This document shows positions 8,597 through 16,559 of a stretch of DNA of 64,000 nucleotides, piece after piece. How positions within the stretch are numbered: position 1 is the stretch's first letter; every line of letters begins with the position of its first letter. This DNA comes from Bacillus salipaludis (GTDB lineage Bacteria; Bacillota; Bacilli; Bacillales_B; DSM-18226), in the NCBI RefSeq assembly GCF_004358205.1, contig NZ_SMYO01000011.1, positions 62,001 through 126,000 on the forward strand, read 5' to 3'. A program made the translations under genes and the position numbers. Below the pieces are notes generated by a model. That model ran no database searches and had not been told where the DNA came from. It worked only from the letters and a program-made list of their open reading frames with translations.

Positions 8597-9664
8597 CTAC
8601 TTTCCTCGAATTCCTGCGGCATGCTGAATAAGGCTTTTCACAAATTGATTAAAATGAGCGAAACGTGAATCAGTTGTCTGCCCCATTTGATAGCGGTAAT
8701 AGATTTGCTGGCAAATCACCGCAAGCTTAAAGTAAGCAAAAGTTAAATAGAAATGAATAGTAGATACATCCCGCCCACTCTTTTTCGCATATAAATCAAT
8801 AAATTCATTTCTTGCTAAAAATCCATCCAAAACTGTTACCGGCGGCTTTCCAAATGCGTTTTTCAATAAATCTGGATCATCCGCTTGAATCCAATAACTC
8901 ATCGCCGCCCCTAAATCAACGAGCGGGTCGCCGACTGTTGTCATCTCCCAATCAAATAAACCTACCATTTCAGTTAACTTTTCATTAAACATCGCGTTAT
9001 TCAATTTATAATCGTAATGAATGATGGCTGCCTCGTGTTTTTTAGGAGTATGATCCACCAGCCATTTCATTAATCTATTCACTTCAGCTACCTCATCTGT
9101 CTTAGAACGTTCATATCTTCCTATCCAGCCATGGACCTGTCTTTCCATAAACCCCGCTGGTTTGCTTATTTCGGCAAGACCTGTCTGTTGATAATCAATC
9201 GAGTGCAGTTTAACAAGCTTTTCAACCATCACTTCAGAAATCTGACGGCAAAGCTCCTTCGTTACCCCAACACCCTCTGGAAAAGAACTATCAAGAACGA
9301 TCCCTTTTTTCCTTTCCATAATAAAAAACGGACTGCCCACAATCTCTAGCCTATTGGAAAATAATATCGGTTTCGGTGCCACAGGAAAAATCGGATGAAG
9401 TTCAGAAAGGATTTTACACTCTCTTTTCATATCATGGGCTTTGGGGGCAACCGGACCTAAAGGAGGACGTCTAAGCACCGCTTCCCAATCCCCGATCCTT
9501 AATTGATAGGTTAAATTCGAGTGACCGGCCGAAAATTGCAAAACTTCAAGTGGATGATTCGGCAAATTTTCAATATTAGCCCGTAAAAACTGTTCAAGAA
9601 TAGGAAGATTTAAGCACTCACCTTTTCGAACCGGAATAGTATCATGACTTATTTGATGTGGCAT
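8597..9664 (-). CDS. APH/ACAD10-type phosphotransferase (acyl-CoA locus kinase)
   Basis: Protein-kinase-fold small-molecule kinase (aminoglycoside phosphotransferase superfamily), about 355 residues. Motifs: nucleotide-binding strand with VLRRPPLGPVAPKAHDM, catalytic loop IIHYDYKLNNAMF, and DFG-like GLFDWEMTTVGDPLVDL. It resembles the kinase half of mammalian ACAD10/11 and bacterial LvaA-type enzymes that phosphorylate 4-hydroxyacyl-CoA, not antibiotic-resistance enzymes. I place the start at ATG 9664 (MPHQISHD), preceded by GGAGGG at five bases; an upstream in-frame ATG at 9703 falls inside the operator and has no site. Encoded with a quinone oxidoreductase, a TetR regulator and an acyl-CoA dehydrogenase. 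Confidence 0.85.
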   Translation of the reverse strand: MPHQISHDTIPVRKGECLNLPILEQFLRANIENLPNHPLEVLQFSAGHSNLTYQLRIGDWEAVLRRPPLGPVAPKAHDMKRECKILSELHPIFPVAPKPILFSNRLEIVGSPFFIMERKKGIVLDSSFPEGVGVTKELCRQISEVMVEKLVKLHSIDYQQTGLAEISKPAGFMERQVHGWIGRYERSKTDEVAEVNRLMKWLVDHTPKKHEAAIIHYDYKLNNAMFNEKLTEMVGLFDWEMTTVGDPLVDLGAAMSYWIQADDPDLLKNAFGKPPVTVLDGFLARNEFIDLYAKKSGRDVSTIHFYLTFAYFKLAVICQQIYYRYQMGQTTDSRFAHFNQFVKSLIQHAAGIRGK

Positions 9665-9700
9665 CGTATCCCTCCACTTTCGTTCACCAAATTCATATTT

Positions 9701-9720
9701 CATACTAACTAGTCAGTATG
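9701..9720. promoter_or_regulatory. TetR-type operator before the kinase gene
   Basis: The 20-bp palindrome CATACTAACTAGTCAGTATG matches a second site at 12426-12445 before the acyl-CoA dehydrogenase gene. It lies 37 bases upstream of the kinase start and 41 bases past the end of the TetR gene. Its presence at both transcription units makes the neighbouring TetR the likely ligand. Confidence 0.75.
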
Positions 9721-9761
9721 AAAACGATCGTAGAAAGGTGTAAAATACCCTCTACATCGAT

Positions 9762-10328
9762 TTATTTTACTTGAATTCCTTTTAGAATCATTTCCACAAA
9801 AATTTCAGCAACCTCGCTGTCAGAGGATTTACCGCTTGGATTAAACCACTGATAGCTCCAATTCGTAATCCCAAGAATCCCAAACGTAATGATAGAAGCA
9901 TTTAAATCGGGACGGAATTCGCCGAGCTTCATCCCTTCAATGATCAAGCCTTCAATATTTAAACGGAATTGATCTCTTTTTGGGACAACAATGGCAAGGC
10001 GTTCTTCACTTAGATTCTTCATTTCTCTGAAAAAGATTTTTGCTGCCTGTCCCTGGGTTTTAATATTCGTAATCAGCATACGGACAATCTCAAATAATTT
10101 TTCCTTACAGCTTTTGCTGTTTTCGTTTAAAATCCGTTCCTGGTGCTGCAGCAATTCATTGATATAGCCAAGATGGATATCTAAAAGTAATTCTTCTTTA
10201 CTGGAAAAATAATAATAAAACGTTCCTTTTGTGACACCAATTGACTCAACTAAATCCTGTATGGACGTTTCGCTGAAGCCCTTTTTTTCAAATAAACGGA
10301 TGCTTTGTTCTGTAATTTTTTCTTTCAC
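9762..10328 (-). CDS. TetR/AcrR-family transcriptional regulator
   Basis: Repressor of 188 residues from a GTG start at 10328 with GGGGA upstream. The N-terminal helix-turn-helix is typical (FSETSIQDLVESIGVTKGTFYYYFSSKEELL, residues about 18-50); the C-terminal half is a ligand-binding helical bundle (FREMKNLSEERL; GILGITNWSYQWFNPSGK), a pattern shared with regulators of acyl-CoA metabolism. It sits between the dehydrogenase-reductase pair and the kinase-oxidoreductase pair, each preceded by the same 20-bp palindrome. An acyl-CoA inducer is likely but inferred. Confidence 0.92.
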   Translation of the reverse strand: MKEKITEQSIRLFEKKGFSETSIQDLVESIGVTKGTFYYYFSSKEELLLDIHLGYINELLQHQERILNENSKSCKEKLFEIVRMLITNIKTQGQAAKIFFREMKNLSEERLAIVVPKRDQFRLNIEGLIIEGMKLGEFRPDLNASIITFGILGITNWSYQWFNPSGKSSDSEVAEIFVEMILKGIQVK

Positions 10329-10411
10329 ACCTATGTCCCCGCAATCTGTAATAAATCTAAAGAAAATTATACCATATCTCTGGATCGCTCCCTTATACGC
10401 ATTTTCGTTTT

Positions 10412-11185
10412 TTACATTGCTGCTGTTCCGCCATCAACTACTAATATATTACCCGTAACATAGTTTGAGGCATTTGAGGCAAGAAACAGTGCGGCGCCTT
10501 TTAAATCGTCATCTGTACCAAATCGGTGTAAAGGGGTTCCCGCCAAGATCGCTTCTTTTCCATGTTCAATTAATCCCTTTGACATTTTCGTTGGGAAGAA
10601 CCCAGGGGCAATTGCATTCACATGAATATTGTATTTCCCCCACTTCACGGCGAGATCCTTTGTAAATGTTATAACGGCCCCCTTGCTCGTGTTATAGCCA
10701 ATCGCATCCATTAATCTTGGGTCGGTTCCGCCAAATCCGGCAACGGAAGCAATATTGATAATTTTTCCTGACCGCTGTTCAATCATCTCTTTTCCCACTG
10801 CCTGACTCATCAAAAAGGTTCCGGTTACATTGACATCAATGACCTTTTTCCAAGCTTCAAGCGGCATTTCTGCTGCAGGTGCGCCCCATGTTGCCCCACT
10901 GTTATTAACAAGGATATCAATCGAACCAAAAGCCTTTTTGGTTTCTGCAATAACATGGGCCACATCCTCCGGATTGGCAATATCACATTTAAGTGCAAGC
11001 GTTTTTACCCCTAGTTTTTCCAACTGCCCAGCCACTTCTTGGCACGCCTCCACCATTCGTGAGCATAGAACAACATTTGCCCCCGCTTCTGCAAAACCTT
11101 GGGCAATTTGGGCACCAAGGCCGCGGCCTCCTCCTGTAACAATCGCTGTTTTACCCGTTAAATCAAAAAGTTTTAATACTTCCAT
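10412..11185 (-). CDS. Short-chain dehydrogenase/reductase
   Basis: NAD(P)-dependent oxidoreductase of the classical SDR family, 257 residues. Nucleotide loop TGGGRGLG (17-24), NNSG (about 94-97), catalytic Ser147, Tyr164 and Lys168 (YNTSK). The C-terminus VTGNILVVDGGTAAM is typical of 3-oxoacyl-ACP reductase-like or 3-hydroxyacyl-CoA dehydrogenase-like enzymes. It starts 15 bases after the acyl-CoA dehydrogenase stop with AAAGGAGA, so it is cotranscribed with it. Probably handles a hydroxyacyl intermediate of the same pathway. Confidence 0.92.
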   Translation of the reverse strand: MEVLKLFDLTGKTAIVTGGGRGLGAQIAQGFAEAGANVVLCSRMVEACQEVAGQLEKLGVKTLALKCDIANPEDVAHVIAETKKAFGSIDILVNNSGATWGAPAAEMPLEAWKKVIDVNVTGTFLMSQAVGKEMIEQRSGKIINIASVAGFGGTDPRLMDAIGYNTSKGAVITFTKDLAVKWGKYNIHVNAIAPGFFPTKMSKGLIEHGKEAILAGTPLHRFGTDDDLKGAALFLASNASNYVTGNILVVDGGTAAM

Positions 11186-11199
11186 TTTACGATTCTCCT

Positions 11200-12408
11200 T
11201 TATTGATATTTTTTTAATTCAAGCTTGGCAACCTGTGCTCTGTGGACTTCATCTGGTCCATCTGCAAGACGTAAGGTCCGGGAATTTGCCCATAAAGCGG
11301 CAAGCGGGAAGTCACCCGAAACACCTGCGGCTCCAAATGCTTGAATAGCACGATCAATTACCCGAAGGGCCATGGAAGGCGCAACCACTTTGATCATTGC
11401 AATTTCTGTTTTCGCCACTTTATTCCCGACTGTGTCCATCATATAGGCAGCCTTTAGCGTTAGCAGTCTCGCTTGTTCAATCTCCATACGCGAATCGGCA
11501 ATCCATTCACAAATCACCCCTTGGCTTGATAATGGTCTCCCAAAGGCCACCCTACTTTGGACGCGCTTACATAATTCTTTAAGCGCTCGCTCCGCCGCCC
11601 CAATCAACCGCATACAGTGATGGATGCGCCCTGGGCCGAGACGCCCCTGAGCAATCGCAAATCCCTTTCCTTCTCCCAAAATAATGTTGCCTGCCGGAAC
11701 ACGGACATTTTCGTAAGTGATTTCACCGTGTCCGTGCGGGGCATGATCATAGCCGAATACCGGCAGCATCCGTTCAATTGTCACCCCAGGAGTATCGAGT
11801 GGTACAAGAATCATAGATTGCTGCTCATGACGATTGGCATTCGGATCCGTTTTCCCCATGACAATCGCAATTTTACAACGCGGATCTCCAGCACCTGAAG
11901 ACCACCATTTCCGTCCATTGATAACATATTCATCGCCATCCCGTTCGATTCTAGCCTCAATATTGGTCGCATCCGATGAAGCTACATCCGGTTCCGTCAT
12001 CGAAAAACAGGAGCGGATTTCGCCTGTTAATAACGGCTTTAACCACTGTTCTTTTTGTTGTTCGGAGCCATACCGGACAAGAACTTCCATATTTCCCGAA
12101 TCAGGTGCATTGCAATTAAACACCTCAGGACCTATCAAGGAACGCCCCATTATTTCACATAGTGGTGCATATTCTTGATTTGTCAGGCCTGCCCCGTATT
12201 CACTCTCCGGTAAAAATAGATTCCAAAGACCAACCGTTTTTGCTTTTTCCTTCAATTCCTCCATGATGGGCGGCACTGCACTCCAGCGGCTCTCCTGTTG
12301 ATTTAATTGTTGTTCATATACATGCTCGTTTGGGTAAATAAATGCTTCCATGAAATCATTTAATTTCTGTTGTAAATCTCTCACTCTTTGAGAATATGAA
12401 AAGTCCAC
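11200..12408 (-). CDS. Acyl-CoA dehydrogenase (ACAD10/11-like)
   Basis: FAD-dependent dehydrogenase of 402 residues. Recognisable features are [17 protein letters not shown] (flavin/substrate loop), [23 protein letters not shown], and the C-terminal helix [15 protein letters not shown] with [13 protein letters not shown]. This [16 protein letters not shown] pattern is seen in ACAD10/11-like enzymes acting on unusual (for example 4-phospho- or long-chain) acyl-CoAs. GTG start at 12408 with GAGGTGG at five bases. First gene of the operon, with a TetR palindrome and TATAAT upstream. Confidence 0.92.
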   Translation of the reverse strand: MDFSYSQRVRDLQQKLNDFMEAFIYPNEHVYEQQLNQQESRWSAVPPIMEELKEKAKTVGLWNLFLPESEYGAGLTNQEYAPLCEIMGRSLIGPEVFNCNAPDSGNMEVLVRYGSEQQKEQWLKPLLTGEIRSCFSMTEPDVASSDATNIEARIERDGDEYVINGRKWWSSGAGDPRCKIAIVMGKTDPNANRHEQQSMILVPLDTPGVTIERMLPVFGYDHAPHGHGEITYENVRVPAGNIILGEGKGFAIAQGRLGPGRIHHCMRLIGAAERALKELCKRVQSRVAFGRPLSSQGVICEWIADSRMEIEQARLLTLKAAYMMDTVGNKVAKTEIAMIKVVAPSMALRVIDRAIQAFGAAGVSGDFPLAALWANSRTLRLADGPDEVHRAQVAKLELKKYQ

Positions 12409-12425
12409 TTTTCCACCTCTTTCTA

Positions 12426-12445
12426 CATACTAACCAGTTGGTATG
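12426..12445. promoter_or_regulatory. TetR-type operator before the acyl-CoA dehydrogenase gene
   Basis: Palindrome CATACTAACCAGTTGGTATG, near-identical to the one at 9701-9720. On the minus strand a TATAAT (about 12463-12468) lies some 18 bases upstream, so the palindrome covers the expected transcription start, a normal place for a repressor site. Confidence 0.8.
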
Positions 12446-12501
12446 TTATAGGTATAATTATACTCTCTGGATTTTAATATTCAAACAATTTTGTAAATAT
12501 T

Positions 12502-12705
12502 CTAAAATCTTTTATTCATTTGTTTCTGTTTTTTCATCACTTCATAGTACTTTTCGATAATATCTGTTAAAACATCACCCTTATATACCCGGCCTACTTT
12601 CAAGTTTTCCTGATAATATTCGACAATTTCATCCAGCTTTACAGCAATTTCCTTCGATACTCTTACATTTAATTGGACACGTCCATTTTCCGTCATGTTT
12701 TCCAC
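12502..12705 (-). CDS. Ribbon-helix-helix small DNA-binding protein
   Basis: A 67-residue protein with an Arc/MetJ-like pattern: a beta strand (RVQLNVRVSKEI), then two helices (AVKLDEIVEYYQENL, GDVLTDIIEKYYEVM) and a basic end. Probably a dimeric DNA-binding regulator; no toxin gene is adjacent, so it does not look like an antitoxin here. An inverted repeat in its 5' region (12718-12746) could be its own operator. Function beyond DNA binding is not shown. Confidence 0.72.
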   Translation of the reverse strand: MENMTENGRVQLNVRVSKEIAVKLDEIVEYYQENLKVGRVYKGDVLTDIIEKYYEVMKKQKQMNKRF

Positions 12706-12717
12706 TCCTATATATAG

Positions 12718-12746
12718 GATAGCTTTCTGCTAGCATAAGCTATCCT
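12718..12746. promoter_or_regulatory. Inverted repeat upstream of the ribbon-helix-helix gene
   Basis: GGATAGCTT and AAGCTATCC arms (9 bp, perfect) separated by 11 bases, ending 13 bases before the start codon. No U-run follows on the minus strand, so an operator or 5'-UTR hairpin is more likely than a terminator. Confidence 0.5.
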
Positions 12747-12805
12747 TCTGTTATAACTACTGCTACTATACTATTTTTCTACATATTTTTCATTGATTTT
12801 TTAAA

Positions 12806-12842
12806 AAAAGTGAGAGACTATTTATCCCCCACTGTTTTTACC
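12806..12842 (-). terminator. Terminator after the alpha/beta hydrolase gene
   Basis: Minus-strand stem AGTGGGGGA / TCTCTCACT (G-U pairs included) followed by seven U residues. Confidence 0.75.
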
Positions 12843-12843
12843 A

Positions 12844-13821
12844 TTATATAATAATCGGCTCATCAGAGTAATTGAACGTACATTGTTTTTCCAGCCATTT
12901 CTCCAGTACTACTAATAGTTCAGGATGAATGGGCAAATTGCCATCCGAGATGATATCCTTCTTTACTGAAAGAATATTCGATGTTTTCTCTTGAAACTTA
13001 CAGGAATGCCCCATATTTTCGACAATGTAGTATTCTGATTCACCCTGTACGTATTTGGAAAGATCCTCTAAATCCTTTGGGTTTGCTTGGATATCTCTTG
13101 CCCCTGTAATCGCAAGAATCGGACTTGTTACTTTCGCTAAGTCCTCTCTTATATTGTGTTGAAAATGTTCCCGCATCCACTTTGCGTTTATTTTCGAAAA
13201 GCCGACTTTCATTACCTCTTTATTCGAACTAAGAACTTTATCTGTAAACTTTTTAGCTTGTTTTTCAATTTTATTTTGAACTCCAAGCATTCTCAGTAAA
13301 AATCCTTGAAAGCCTTTTAACTTCATCACGTCTTGGCTCGCAATATCCCGTTGATATTTTAATGCCTCGCTCAGGTTTGCAACTGCCCCGGAAAGCAAAA
13401 TGGCCCCTGCTAATTCTTCTCTTGCAGCTACTAACGTCCCGATCATACTTCCTTCGCTGTGACCTAACACCATTACTTGATCAGGGTTGACCTCAGGTAG
13501 ATTTTTCAAAAATTGAACTCCGGCTCTGGCATCATCCACTAAATCCCAAAGTCCTGTTTTATAATAATCCCCTTCGCTTTCTGCAACTCCCCGCTTATCG
13601 TAGCGCAAGCTAATGAATCCTAAAGAAGTTAAGAATTCAGCTAACTGGCGATAAAGTTTTAAATCCAGCTTTTCATTTACTTTTCCATTGCGGTCCAATT
13701 TCCCTGTACCGCCTAAGATCAGTATTGCCGGCCCCTTTTCTACACGCACATTTGGTAAACTTAGTGTCCCTTTAAGCGCAACCTTACTTTGAATCGTTAC
13801 GTCCTTCTCCCTAAATTCCAT
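12844..13821 (-). CDS. Alpha/beta hydrolase
   Basis: Serine hydrolase of 325 residues with a cytosolic alpha/beta-hydrolase fold: oxyanion region ILGGTGKLDRNG (about 35-46), RYDKRGVAESEG, nucleophile elbow GHSEGS with Ser122, acid near TGARDIQ and catalytic His in ENMGHSCKF. Lacks a signal peptide. It follows a winged-helix regulator gene by 21 bases, so the regulator probably controls its expression. Likely an esterase or acyl hydrolase; substrate unknown. Confidence 0.88.
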   Translation of the reverse strand: MEFREKDVTIQSKVALKGTLSLPNVRVEKGPAILILGGTGKLDRNGKVNEKLDLKLYRQLAEFLTSLGFISLRYDKRGVAESEGDYYKTGLWDLVDDARAGVQFLKNLPEVNPDQVMVLGHSEGSMIGTLVAAREELAGAILLSGAVANLSEALKYQRDIASQDVMKLKGFQGFLLRMLGVQNKIEKQAKKFTDKVLSSNKEVMKVGFSKINAKWMREHFQHNIREDLAKVTSPILAITGARDIQANPKDLEDLSKYVQGESEYYIVENMGHSCKFQEKTSNILSVKKDIISDGNLPIHPELLVVLEKWLEKQCTFNYSDEPIII

Positions 13822-13842
13822 TTTGGAATTCCCCCTATTATT

Positions 13843-14382
13843 TTATTTATTCTTTTTATCCGGAATAATAATGGTGCCAACGGTTCTCCGTCTTCTTTCT
13901 TTTGAAGGTTTATTATTGATTACTTTTGAAAAAGCCTTAACTAAGTCCTGAGCAAACTCGGAAAATTCTTCATCACTTAAATAAATGGAAGCCTGGCGGA
14001 AGGTTACTCCATCTGCAGCAAAATCTTTTTTTTCCTGCTGTAAATACTGTTCAAACTCCGCCATTAAATTAGCCATAAATTTAATAAACAACCCCATTTG
14101 CTCATCCTTGGGTAATGTATTGATTTCTTCAGGGCCGATTAAAGATTTATTCGGATTTTGAATGGAATAAACTTTTTCGATGGTTCCTCGATTCGGAATC
14201 TCCTCAATCACATGAATAATTTCGGCTTCAGCTAATTTTTTTATGTTCCGATATAAAGATGCCTGCGGGATATCTGGAAGCAATTCCTTCAATTGCTGGG
14301 CAGTGAGTTGTTGGTTTATTAAGCACTGTATAATTCTCATACGAACTGGATGCAATATCACATCAACGGTTGATTCCTTCAT
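13843..14382 (-). CDS. Winged-helix (ArsR-like) transcriptional regulator
   Basis: A 179-residue regulator with an N-terminal winged helix (VILHPVRMRIIQCLI; LLPDIPQASLYRNIKKLAEAEII; wing EIPNRGTIEKVYSI), resembling the HTH_20/YdfF group, followed by a helical domain (MGLFIKFMANLMAEFEQYLQQEK) and a very basic C-terminus. No cysteine metal site of classical ArsR is seen. Forms an operon with the downstream hydrolase. A 24-bp palindrome lies at 14406-14429, 24 bases upstream of the start, and could be the autoregulatory site. Confidence 0.88.
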   Translation of the reverse strand: MKESTVDVILHPVRMRIIQCLINQQLTAQQLKELLPDIPQASLYRNIKKLAEAEIIHVIEEIPNRGTIEKVYSIQNPNKSLIGPEEINTLPKDEQMGLFIKFMANLMAEFEQYLQQEKKDFAADGVTFRQASIYLSDEEFSEFAQDLVKAFSKVINNKPSKERRRRTVGTIIIPDKKNK

Positions 14383-14405
14383 TCTAAAACATGCTCCTAT
14401 TTTTT

Positions 14406-14429
14406 ATTATCATTCTCAATAATGATAAT
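14406..14429. promoter_or_regulatory. AT-rich palindrome upstream of the ArsR-like regulator
   Basis: ATTATCATT (14406-14414) and AATGATAAT (14421-14429) with a six-base centre. It resembles Fur-box hexamers (GATAAT type) but also fits a winged-helix operator placed over the promoter of the regulator-hydrolase operon. Confidence 0.5.
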
Positions 14430-14541
14430 ATTATACTTTTTGATAATTGTAAAGGCAAAGATGGAAAAATAGTTAATTTTTTTCCAAATTGATTACATGA
14501 AATCATTTTTTCGAACCATCCTAAAGTGAGGAGGGTTGATC

Positions 14542-15420
14542 ATGTTATCTTGGTTATTAGGATTAATGGTTTATACTGGGCAAATGCTCCCGCAGGATAC
14601 TTTATCAATTACAAAGGATGGCCGGACCATTTCTGTCGTTAAACGGGCAGAATTCTCCTTTCAATATCCCGGGTTACCAATTATTGCTGAAAAAAAATAC
14701 AATTCCTTTCTAGATCAGTTGGACCAACAGCTCACTGTTCCATCAAAGGACGCCATGCTTGATCAGAATGGGAATATTGTAGCGGAGCAGGTTGGATACC
14801 AAGTTTACCGCAAAGCCTTTACTGAACAATTTTATGCTTTCTATTTTGGAAATAACTCGGTTAATCTCGAAATTCCCATGCTACCTGTATATCCAAGAGT
14901 AGATAGTGAATTGTTAGCCGATATAAAAAGTAAAAGAATTGGCCGATATGTAACCTCCTTTAATTCAGGGAATAAAACGAGAACCAATAATATTAAATTA
15001 GCGGCAAAGGCTATTAATAATTATGTTATTTTTCCGGGTGAGAAGTTTTCCTTTAACCAAGTCGTTGGAAAGAGAACAGCGGAAAAAGGTTATTTACGGG
15101 CTCCCGTTATTGTAAGGGGGGAATACGCTGAAGATATTGGTGGTGGAATTTGTCAGGTATCGTCCACCCTTTTTAATGCCGTTGATAATGCAGGACTGCA
15201 GATTGTCCAGCGGTTTTCACACACCAGAGAGGTTCCTTACATCCCAAAAGGCCGCGATGCAACCGTCAGCTGGTTTGGACCTGATTTCGAATTTAAAAAT
15301 AAATACAATCAGCCGGTTTTAATTCGTGCTAAAACATTAGGGAATTTATTAATCATTAAGCTTTATTCCTCTGAAGTCATAAATTATCAGCCAAAAGAAG
15401 TACCAAATCCACCTTATTGA
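14542..15420 (+). CDS. VanW family protein
   Basis: Extracytoplasmic protein of about 292 residues with an N-terminal hydrophobic signal/anchor (MLSWLLGLMVYTGQML). The VanW domain occupies about residues 130-270 with the conserved blocks FSFNQVVGKRTAEKGY, GGGICQVSSTLFNAV and HTREVPYIPKGRDATVSW. Family members occur in cell walls of Firmicutes and in some vancomycin gene clusters, but their activity is not established. ATG 14542 is preferred over TTG 14536 because GAGGAGGG ends directly at 14535. Monocistronic, with a terminator after it. Confidence 0.9.
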   Translation: MLSWLLGLMVYTGQMLPQDTLSITKDGRTISVVKRAEFSFQYPGLPIIAEKKYNSFLDQLDQQLTVPSKDAMLDQNGNIVAEQVGYQVYRKAFTEQFYAFYFGNNSVNLEIPMLPVYPRVDSELLADIKSKRIGRYVTSFNSGNKTRTNNIKLAAKAINNYVIFPGEKFSFNQVVGKRTAEKGYLRAPVIVRGEYAEDIGGGICQVSSTLFNAVDNAGLQIVQRFSHTREVPYIPKGRDATVSWFGPDFEFKNKYNQPVLIRAKTLGNLLIIKLYSSEVINYQPKEVPNPPY

Positions 15421-15450
15421 AAAAGTCCGCTCCTGTGAGCGGACTTTTTT
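15421..15450 (+). terminator. Bidirectional terminator after the VanW gene
   Basis: AAAGTCCGCTC / GAGCGGACTTTTTT hairpin with a tetraloop, sitting between convergent genes. Confidence 0.9.
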
Positions 15451-15453
15451 CGA

Positions 15454-15756
15454 CTATTGTCTTTTATTTCTTAAAGCGCTTTCTAATAACTCCTCAGAAA
15501 ACTCTGTTAATGCTGCGTTATCCATCATACCTATATTGGTTTTCGGAGTGAAGGTTTTCACCATATTTTGCATATTATTTTGCATATTATTTTGCATATT
15601 TTGTAAAGGAAGTGCTGAAATTTTTCGTTTTCCTCGGGTAACTCCATAAACAGCAGCACTTAAACCAAGACCAAATAGGGAAGCCCACATAGCCCCTCGA
15701 CTTTTTCGTTTTCGTTTAAACATATTGAAAAACGGTTCCATGTTAACGTTCCTCAT
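15454..15756 (-). CDS. Small membrane-associated protein with NMQN repeats (DUF3918-like)
   Basis: A 100-residue protein: basic start (FKRKRKSRG), one hydrophobic helix (AMWASLFGLGLSAAVYGV, about 22-39), basic TRGKRK, then three QNM repeats (NMQNNMQNNMQNM, encoded by a near-perfect 12-bp DNA repeat around 15565-15600), and an acidic tail. It resembles short Bacillus proteins annotated DUF3918. The start MRNV is supported by AAGGAG at nine bases. Function unknown; the DNA repeat makes length variation between strains likely. Confidence 0.65.
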   Translation of the reverse strand: MRNVNMEPFFNMFKRKRKSRGAMWASLFGLGLSAAVYGVTRGKRKISALPLQNMQNNMQNNMQNMVKTFTPKTNIGMMDNAALTEFSEELLESALRNKRQ

Positions 15757-15850
15757 ATCAAAGCACTCCTTCGAATTATAATAAAAAGGTTTTACCCTTT
15801 CAGTAGCTTAATTTGTGCACTTTAATCTGAGCTTATGTTTGGGAATGTAC

Positions 15851-16432
15851 TCATTGATTGTTATTTGCTGGGAGACTGCGTCCATACCGTTGATAAAGCT
15901 TATCTTTAGACATCAATAAATAATTCAGTTTATTTTTTTGAAAATTTCTGAAGGATGATTTTGTAAGCAGAAAAATAGGAAATTGGCCGACTTTTTTGGC
16001 ACGCCGGTAAAGGCGGTTATTTGGTCTAAAAGTTTCAAACCCTAAGGGTACAACACCTTTATTAATCGTCGTGATTCCAATGATCCCCTTAATTTGCGTT
16101 TCTCTTGGATGCGTGTTTACATAACGGGCAAGTGAGGGCATCGACCTCAAAACGGTCTTATAAATCTGTCTTGCCCGATTTAGGTCATTTTTCATTTTTA
16201 TATATTCATTTAGGAGCCGGACATTGTGTAAATGAATCTTAATCAAAAGATCGTTACGGCAAATTAACGTACCGTCAGATAAAATGATGTTTTTCCCTTT
16301 ATATTTGGTAATCCTCACTCTAAAAATTGATTTTTTCTTATTCTCTTCCTGGATATAATGTAATCGTGAACATAAATAAAATAATGGATCAATTAATTTC
16401 CACATCCATAAAATCGCTAGGCGTATCCTCAT
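15851..16432 (-). CDS. ykoP: YkoP-like protein
   Basis: A 193-residue basic protein with an N-terminal hydrophobic stretch (IRLAILWMWKLIDPLFYLC) and a body matching the YkoP domain of Bacillus, also found attached to polysaccharide deacetylases (IHLHNVRLLNEYIKMKND; IKGIIGITTINKGVVPLGFETF). Its upstream neighbour is a YkoQ-like phosphoesterase, the same pairing as B. subtilis ykoP-ykoQ. A role in surface polysaccharide or wall metabolism is inferred only. Confidence 0.7.
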   Translation of the reverse strand: MRIRLAILWMWKLIDPLFYLCSRLHYIQEENKKKSIFRVRITKYKGKNIILSDGTLICRNDLLIKIHLHNVRLLNEYIKMKNDLNRARQIYKTVLRSMPSLARYVNTHPRETQIKGIIGITTINKGVVPLGFETFRPNNRLYRRAKKVGQFPIFLLTKSSFRNFQKNKLNYLLMSKDKLYQRYGRSLPANNNQ

Positions 16433-16529
16433 GGCCAGCTCTCCTTCTGCCAGTGTTCCTTTTTAGGATGTTTAAGAATTACCTTTTTAGTTATGGTAAT
16501 GTCAGGATATGTTTTTGGAGATAAAATGA

Positions 16530-16559
16530 TAAAAGCTGGGGACAATGCCCCAGCTTTTA
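16530..16559 (-). terminator. Terminator after the YkoQ-like gene
   Basis: AAAAGCTGGGG / CCCCAGCTTTT hairpin, symmetric, overlapping the last codon of the phosphoesterase gene and usable in both directions. Confidence 0.8.

Noticed and set aside
8597..9664. Aminoglycoside resistance phosphotransferase
   Set aside because: Context (acyl-CoA dehydrogenase, SDR, TetR) and motif pattern point to ACAD10/LvaA-type kinases.
14406..14429. Confident Fur box
   Set aside because: Hexamer spacing is imperfect and an operator for the adjacent regulator explains it as well.
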